In this document: one piece after another, positions 60,350 to 64,000 of the stretch
Numbering within the stretch: position 1 is the stretch's first letter
Layout of the letters: each line of letters begins with the position of its first letter
DNA from: HXMU1420-2 sp017643305
Lineage (GTDB): Bacteria > Pseudomonadota > Alphaproteobacteria > Rhodobacterales > Rhodobacteraceae
Length of the DNA stretch: 64,000 bases
NCBI GenBank assembly: GCA_965217135.1
Contig: OZ244249.1
Span: forward strand, 4,030,001-4,094,000
Reading direction: 5' to 3'
Position numbers and translations under genes: made by a program
Notes under the pieces: generated by a model
Seen by the model: only the letters and a program-made list of their open reading frames with translations
Told to the model about the DNA's origin: nothing
The model's database searches: none

Positions 60350-60366
60350 TTGCATATAATATGCCA
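60350..60366. promoter_or_regulatory. Palindromic operator candidate 3 (sulfatase gene)
   Basis: TTGCAT-ATAAT-ATGCCA, one mismatch from TGGCAT-N5-ATGCCA, and containing the perfect 13-bp palindrome GCATATAATATGC. It lies 81-97 bp upstream of the sulfatase start. Confidence 0.5.
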
Positions 60367-60676
60367 AAACAATTGGTGGGTTTGCGTTTTCAACGAAAAG
60401 GACCGATCATCCAGCCGGAATTACCCAAGATAGCTGGAGCCAAGATACATCCGGAGGCCGGGCCAGTGCGGAACGTGACGCACTTCGAGGATGACAAGCA
60501 TCGAAGCGTGGCCCGTGTGCCGCCAGAATGCACATCCAGATTCTCAGCCTATGAATCGCTCAGATGCGCAATGCGGCCAGAATTGCCGATAAGAGAGAAC
60601 TGTTCCTGACAAATACCCGAGAAGACCTATCGACCTTGGTGGAGGAGAGATTTGGCAGGTTTGCGTTTCAGAAGCC
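60367..60676. other. Intergenic region, sulfatase promoter / acyl-CoA synthetase 3' side
   Basis: 310 bp. Should contain the sulfatase promoter next to operator 3. An 82-codon plus-strand frame (60361-60609) starts inside the operator; it has no ribosome site and no recognisable family, so I do not call it. No terminator for the acyl-CoA synthetase gene is evident. Confidence 0.35.
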
Positions 60677-62206
60677 TCATATCTTCCGCCCTGCCTCTTT
60701 CCAATATGGATCACGAAGTTTCCGCTTAAAGATTTTTCCAGTGTCCTCTCGAGGCATATCCTGCCGGAATTCAACAACTCTCGGAACCTTGTAGCCAGCA
60801 ATACGTTCTCTCAAGAAAGACCGGACAGATTCTGCTTCAAGTGTCGAATCAGGCATTGGTTGAACCACAGCCGCAAGAGATTCACCATATTCCTCGTCAG
60901 GGATGCCAAAAACAGCGCAATCCTGTACGTTTGGCATGTTGATAAGTACGGTTTCGATCTCAGCCGGATAGATATTGACCCCTCCCGAGATCACCATGTC
61001 TCGTTTGCGATCGGAAATGTAGAGATATCCGTCTGCATCAAAGTAACCCATGTCACCCATCGTAACGTGACCATCAATTTCGATGCTTGCCCGTTCTTCT
61101 TCGAGATTGTTATAGGTGAAGTCGGGCCAAGCACTTTGTCGGATGTAGACCGAACCAACCTCGCCCGCAGGAAGCTCATTGCCATTATCGTCAAGAATTC
61201 GAACGGAGACATGAGGAAGCGTTCGTCCGACCGTTCCAGGACGTTCTAACCAGTCTTCGGATCGTGTCACAGTGACAAGCCCCGCTTCACTAGCCGCATA
61301 CAGCTCGTTGATAACTGGTCCCCACCAGTCGATCATTCGACGCTTGACGTCGGGCGGTACTGGCGCGCCGGTAGACAGAACATATCCCAGGCTCGACAGA
61401 TCATGAGCGTTCCGTGTCGTCTCGTCGAGGCGCAAGAGACGGACGAACATGATCGGCGCGAGATAAAGGTGATTGATCTTGTGCCGCTCGATCAAAGCTA
61501 GAAGCCCGGCTGCCTCAAAACGCGACTCGATAACTACCAAATCGCCTGTCAATGTCGAGTACAATGCCTGCACGCCAGGAGCCGAATGATATAGAGGTGT
61601 TACCACAACAGTGCGCATGCCCGGTTCAATACCGAATCCCATCTTGAGGTTCTCATTTGCGCGTTCAGCCAACTCGGGTGTCATAACCTCACGACGCACG
61701 CCTTTGGGTCGCCCTGTAGTGCCCGAGGTATAAGCCATCTGAGCGCGCGGAGACCGGTCAGGACCCTCCCAAGGAGTGGCGCTGGCGAGAAAGTCCTCGT
61801 ATGCAACGGCGCCTTCGGGCACGATACTTGTTTCATCGGCGAGGCCATAGTCTGTGACAATCTCTTTAGGGGTCGGTACCGCGACGACAAGAACGCCTTC
61901 CGGAATGTCGTCGGAGATCTGGGGGAGCAAATCGGTGTGGGCAATCAGAACTTTGGCCTTGGTGTCGCGCAGGATGTACCCTGCTTCGTCACCGCGATAG
62001 TGCCAGTTGATTGGTGCGTAGAAGACCCCAAGCCGACGAGCCGCGAGCATGATCTCAAAAAAGGGCAGATCGTTTCGCATGAAGATGGTAATCGCGTCGC
62101 TATCACCCACACCGGCAGCGTCAAGAGCACCAGCCAATTGCGCCGCCCTGTCCTCAGTCACGGCCGGTTCTTGGATGCGGTCGCCAAAAATAAGAGTTGC
62201 CGTCAT
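60677..62206 (-). CDS. Acyl-CoA synthetase (AMP-forming)
   Basis: ANL-superfamily ligase of 509 residues that activates a carboxylic acid as acyl-AMP and then acyl-CoA. ATP P-loop YTSGTTGRPKG (about 172-182), the ASEAG-containing motif YAASEAGLVT, MGDMGYFDADGYLYISDRKRDMVISGGVNIYPAEIE, and the C-terminal Lys in EDTGKIFKR. ATG 62206 begins MTATLIFGDRIQEP, 5 bp after the upstream acyl-CoA dehydrogenase, so they are one operon. Closest in style to ligases of branched or polycyclic side-chain catabolism; substrate not predictable. Confidence 0.88.
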   Translation of the reverse strand: MTATLIFGDRIQEPAVTEDRAAQLAGALDAAGVGDSDAITIFMRNDLPFFEIMLAARRLGVFYAPINWHYRGDEAGYILRDTKAKVLIAHTDLLPQISDDIPEGVLVVAVPTPKEIVTDYGLADETSIVPEGAVAYEDFLASATPWEGPDRSPRAQMAYTSGTTGRPKGVRREVMTPELAERANENLKMGFGIEPGMRTVVVTPLYHSAPGVQALYSTLTGDLVVIESRFEAAGLLALIERHKINHLYLAPIMFVRLLRLDETTRNAHDLSSLGYVLSTGAPVPPDVKRRMIDWWGPVINELYAASEAGLVTVTRSEDWLERPGTVGRTLPHVSVRILDDNGNELPAGEVGSVYIRQSAWPDFTYNNLEEERASIEIDGHVTMGDMGYFDADGYLYISDRKRDMVISGGVNIYPAEIETVLINMPNVQDCAVFGIPDEEYGESLAAVVQPMPDSTLEAESVRSFLRERIAGYKVPRVVEFRQDMPREDTGKIFKRKLRDPYWKEAGRKI

Positions 62207-62211
62207 GATGT

Positions 62212-63345
62212 CTACGCCACTGGTTGTATTTTGAATTTCTGGAACCGGGTCAGGTGATAGTCGGTGTCGCCGAGCAGGTGGTCGATCATCACGAGGCGCT
62301 TGGCGTAGTGCGGCAGGCTGTATTCCCAGGTCATGGCAATCCCGCCATGCATCTGGATGCAATCTTCGGCCACCAAACGGCCGACACGTCCGGTCAGGTT
62401 CTTGGCCGCCGACACGAATTTCTCGCGTTCGGTTCGGTCCCCTTCAAGATGCGCAGAGGCCAGCATTACGGAGGCGCGGGCCTGCTCGATCTCGACAATC
62501 ATATCTGCCATGCGGTGCTGAAGCGCCTGGAAAGACCCGATCGCCCGTCCAAACTGCTTGCGAGTCTTGAGGTATTCAAGGGTGATATCTTTAGCGACAT
62601 CCATGATCCCCACCGCTTCCGCGGCAAGTGCGAGACAGCCTCGGGCGATGCTTTCCTCAATAACTGGGAAACTTTCACCCGGAGTGCCGATCGGCTGAGC
62701 AATTACGCTGTCCAGCCCAATCTCGGCCGCTCGGCCTCCTTCAACCGTTCCGTAGGCCCGCCGCGATAGTCCCAACGCGGTGCCCTCGACCAGAAACAGA
62801 CCGAGGCCGTCAGTCTCGGCCACGTCCCCGCTGATCCGCGCACTGACCACAAGCCAATCGGCGCTATCTCCGTTCAGAACCACCGCCTTGGCGCCGTCGA
62901 GCTTCCAGCCATCGGCCGTCTGGGTCGCGCGCGTGGCGACATGCGAAAGGGAGTAACGTCCGCCGGGCTCGCCATGGGCGAAAGCCAGGGTCAGCTCACC
63001 TTCGCTAAGTTTCTCGATGAGGGCCTTCTGATCTTCGCTTCCAACCCGGATGAGAGGCATTACGCCCAAGACGGCGCTTGCCAGAAACGGCTCAACCACC
63101 AGCGCCCGACCAAGTTGTTCGAAGACCAGCGCGATATCTTCACCGGTGCCCCCAAATCCACCAACTTCTGGCGGTAGCGTCACACCGACGAGCCCAAGCT
63201 CGCACATCTCCTGCCACAGGGCATCGTCATAGCCCTTGTCGCGCGTGACATTCTCGTGGCGGACGTCCAGCGAATAGCGGTCGCGCAAGAAACGCTCCGC
63301 CGTATCAGCCAGCATCCGTCGTTCTTCGGAAAGGGTGAAATCCAT
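62212..63345 (-). CDS. Acyl-CoA dehydrogenase, short subunit type
   Basis: FAD-dependent acyl-CoA dehydrogenase of 377 residues. Segments: FTLSEERRMLADTAERFLRDRY, LVFEQLGRALVVEPFL, TLEYLKTRKQFGRAIGSFQALQHRMADM and a C-terminal DCIQMHGGIAMTWEYSLPHYAKRL. The TWE at this position is typical of FadE-type subunits found in heterotetrameric dehydrogenases of steroid and side-chain degradation. A second dehydrogenase gene lies 75 bp upstream, supporting a heteromeric pair. Followed after 5 bp by the acyl-CoA synthetase. Confidence 0.88.
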   Translation of the reverse strand: MDFTLSEERRMLADTAERFLRDRYSLDVRHENVTRDKGYDDALWQEMCELGLVGVTLPPEVGGFGGTGEDIALVFEQLGRALVVEPFLASAVLGVMPLIRVGSEDQKALIEKLSEGELTLAFAHGEPGGRYSLSHVATRATQTADGWKLDGAKAVVLNGDSADWLVVSARISGDVAETDGLGLFLVEGTALGLSRRAYGTVEGGRAAEIGLDSVIAQPIGTPGESFPVIEESIARGCLALAAEAVGIMDVAKDITLEYLKTRKQFGRAIGSFQALQHRMADMIVEIEQARASVMLASAHLEGDRTEREKFVSAAKNLTGRVGRLVAEDCIQMHGGIAMTWEYSLPHYAKRLVMIDHLLGDTDYHLTRFQKFKIQPVA

Positions 63346-63420
63346 CTTGTTATCCTTACTTCTTGACCGCCTCTCCGGCCTGCCTCTGGCACCGGACGCA
63401 AAGAGCGCGCTGTGTCTGTG

Positions 63421-64000
63421 TCATAGCTCCAGCATCGCCTTGGCGATGATGTTGCGCTGAACCTCGCTCGAGCCGCCATAGATCGTCAGCTTGCGCATGT
63501 TGAAATAGGAGTTGGCCAACGGCATCGCGCCTTCGGGTCCGATGGGCTCTTCGTTAAAGCCTTCGTCAAATGCTTCCGGCACGTAAGGCATGGCATAGGG
63601 CCCGACCGCCCGACGCAACAGGTCGGTCATTTCCTGCCGCACGGTGGAACCCTTCAGTTTGAGCAGCGAACTCTCCGCCCCAGGTACCTTTCCTTGTCCT
63701 GCGGCCGAGACGACGCGGAGATTTAAATGCTCCATGGCCAGAATGTCGATCTCGACCTCGGCCATGCGCGCTGCGAACATTGGGTCCTGGTCGAGCGGCC
63801 TGCCATCCTGCATCTCGCGCGCGGCGACCTGCTTGAGATGGTTCAGCATCTTCTTCGCATAAGGCACCCCGGCGGCCCCGGTCCGTTCATAGGTCAGAAG
63901 GTATTTGGCACAGGTCCAGCCCTTGTTCTCTTCGCCGACGAGGTTTTCGGCCGGCACTTTGACATCGGTCAGCCAGACCTCGTTCACTTCATGCTCACCA
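63421..64000 (-). CDS. Acyl-CoA dehydrogenase, 3' part (5' end beyond window)
   Basis: The last ~193 codons of an acyl-CoA dehydrogenase; the frame stays open through the window end (GEHEVNEVWLTDVKVPAENLVGEENKGW), so the N-terminal half is missing. The visible part includes the mid-barrel to C-terminal helical domain, a long substrate-region insertion (PEAFDEGFNEEPIGPEGAMPLANSYFNMRK) and the closing IYGGSSEVQRNIIAKAML. It is the partner of the 62212-63345 gene in a likely two-subunit enzyme. Confidence 0.85.
   Translation of the reverse strand, partial: GEHEVNEVWLTDVKVPAENLVGEENKGWTCAKYLLTYERTGAAGVPYAKKMLNHLKQVAAREMQDGRPLDQDPMFAARMAEVEIDILAMEHLNLRVVSAAGQGKVPGAESSLLKLKGSTVRQEMTDLLRRAVGPYAMPYVPEAFDEGFNEEPIGPEGAMPLANSYFNMRKLTIYGGSSEVQRNIIAKAMLEL

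Noticed and set aside
60361..60609. 82-codon plus-strand frame starting inside the sulfatase operator.
   Set aside because: No ribosome site or family; its start coincides with an operator for the opposite strand.

Overview
The window looks like chromosomal DNA of a marine Rhodobacteraceae (Roseobacter-group alphaproteobacterium). The evidence is gene order and family content: an rpoZ-rsh-DUF2062-pdxJ-acpS-lepB-rnc-era block, mutM-ech-rpsT-dnaA-dnaN-recF-gyrB, a methylsuccinyl-CoA dehydrogenase typical of the ethylmalonyl-CoA pathway, DUF1491 and DUF3576 proteins, and a tandem array of three peptide-deformylase genes. This assignment is inference from recognised families; no 16S gene is present. 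I saw no tRNA or rRNA gene, CRISPR array, intact insertion sequence or prophage.

Layout. Positions 1-5000 hold the 3' end of pckA, a diaminopropionate ammonia-lyase/M20 amidohydrolase pair, mcd and a small lipoprotein. Positions 4941-13299 are a long minus-strand housekeeping operon (rpoZ to era, then DUF1491 and recO), interrupted before recO by what looks like a 5'-truncated membrane-protein gene. Positions 13380-20334 carry folK, an NYN-domain protein, ispH, a methyltransferase, rnhA, and the def-def-def(degenerate)-maoC-fmt operon. Positions 20335-29325 hold a PatB-like lyase, a glutathionyl-hydroquinone-reductase-type GST, a receiver-only protein behind a CtrA-box-like site, cobC-cbiB, a lytic transglycosylase, the YggS PLP protein, a porin with a strong leader hairpin, and a DUF3576 lipoprotein. 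Positions 29398-38540 hold leuS-lptE-holA, a GST, a divergent flavoprotein/HNH pair, and kbl-tdh with an XRE-cupin regulator. Positions 38685-45072 hold a thiolase, an aromatic-ring FAD monooxygenase, a reductive-dehalogenase-like iron-sulfur protein, and ubiB/ubiE. Positions 45157-54805 are the replication-initiation neighbourhood (mutM, ech, rpsT, dnaA, dnaN, recF, lysE, gyrB).

Immediately after gyrB the conserved order ends. Positions 54801-54902 carry a five-unit iteron-like repeat, followed by about 550 bp of gene-poor sequence. Then comes an accessory catabolic segment (55454-64000): a small secreted protein, a TetR regulator, a membrane-anchored formylglycine-generating enzyme, a DJ-1/PfpI-like protein, a C-tail-anchored Cys-type sulfatase, an acyl-CoA synthetase and two acyl-CoA dehydrogenases (the last cut by the window end).

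The main result is that three promoter regions of this segment share a palindrome of form TGnCAT-N5-ATGnCA. The sites lie before the secreted protein/tetR, before the DJ-1 gene and before the sulfatase. This suggests one TetR-controlled regulon that desulfates an unknown organosulfate outside the cytoplasm and may feed the product into CoA-dependent beta-oxidation. Other points of note are a deformylase paralogue lacking the catalytic Glu and a metal-ligand Cys, a stand-alone reductive-dehalogenase-like protein beside a ring hydroxylase, and a 42-codon reading frame translationally coupled to pdxJ.
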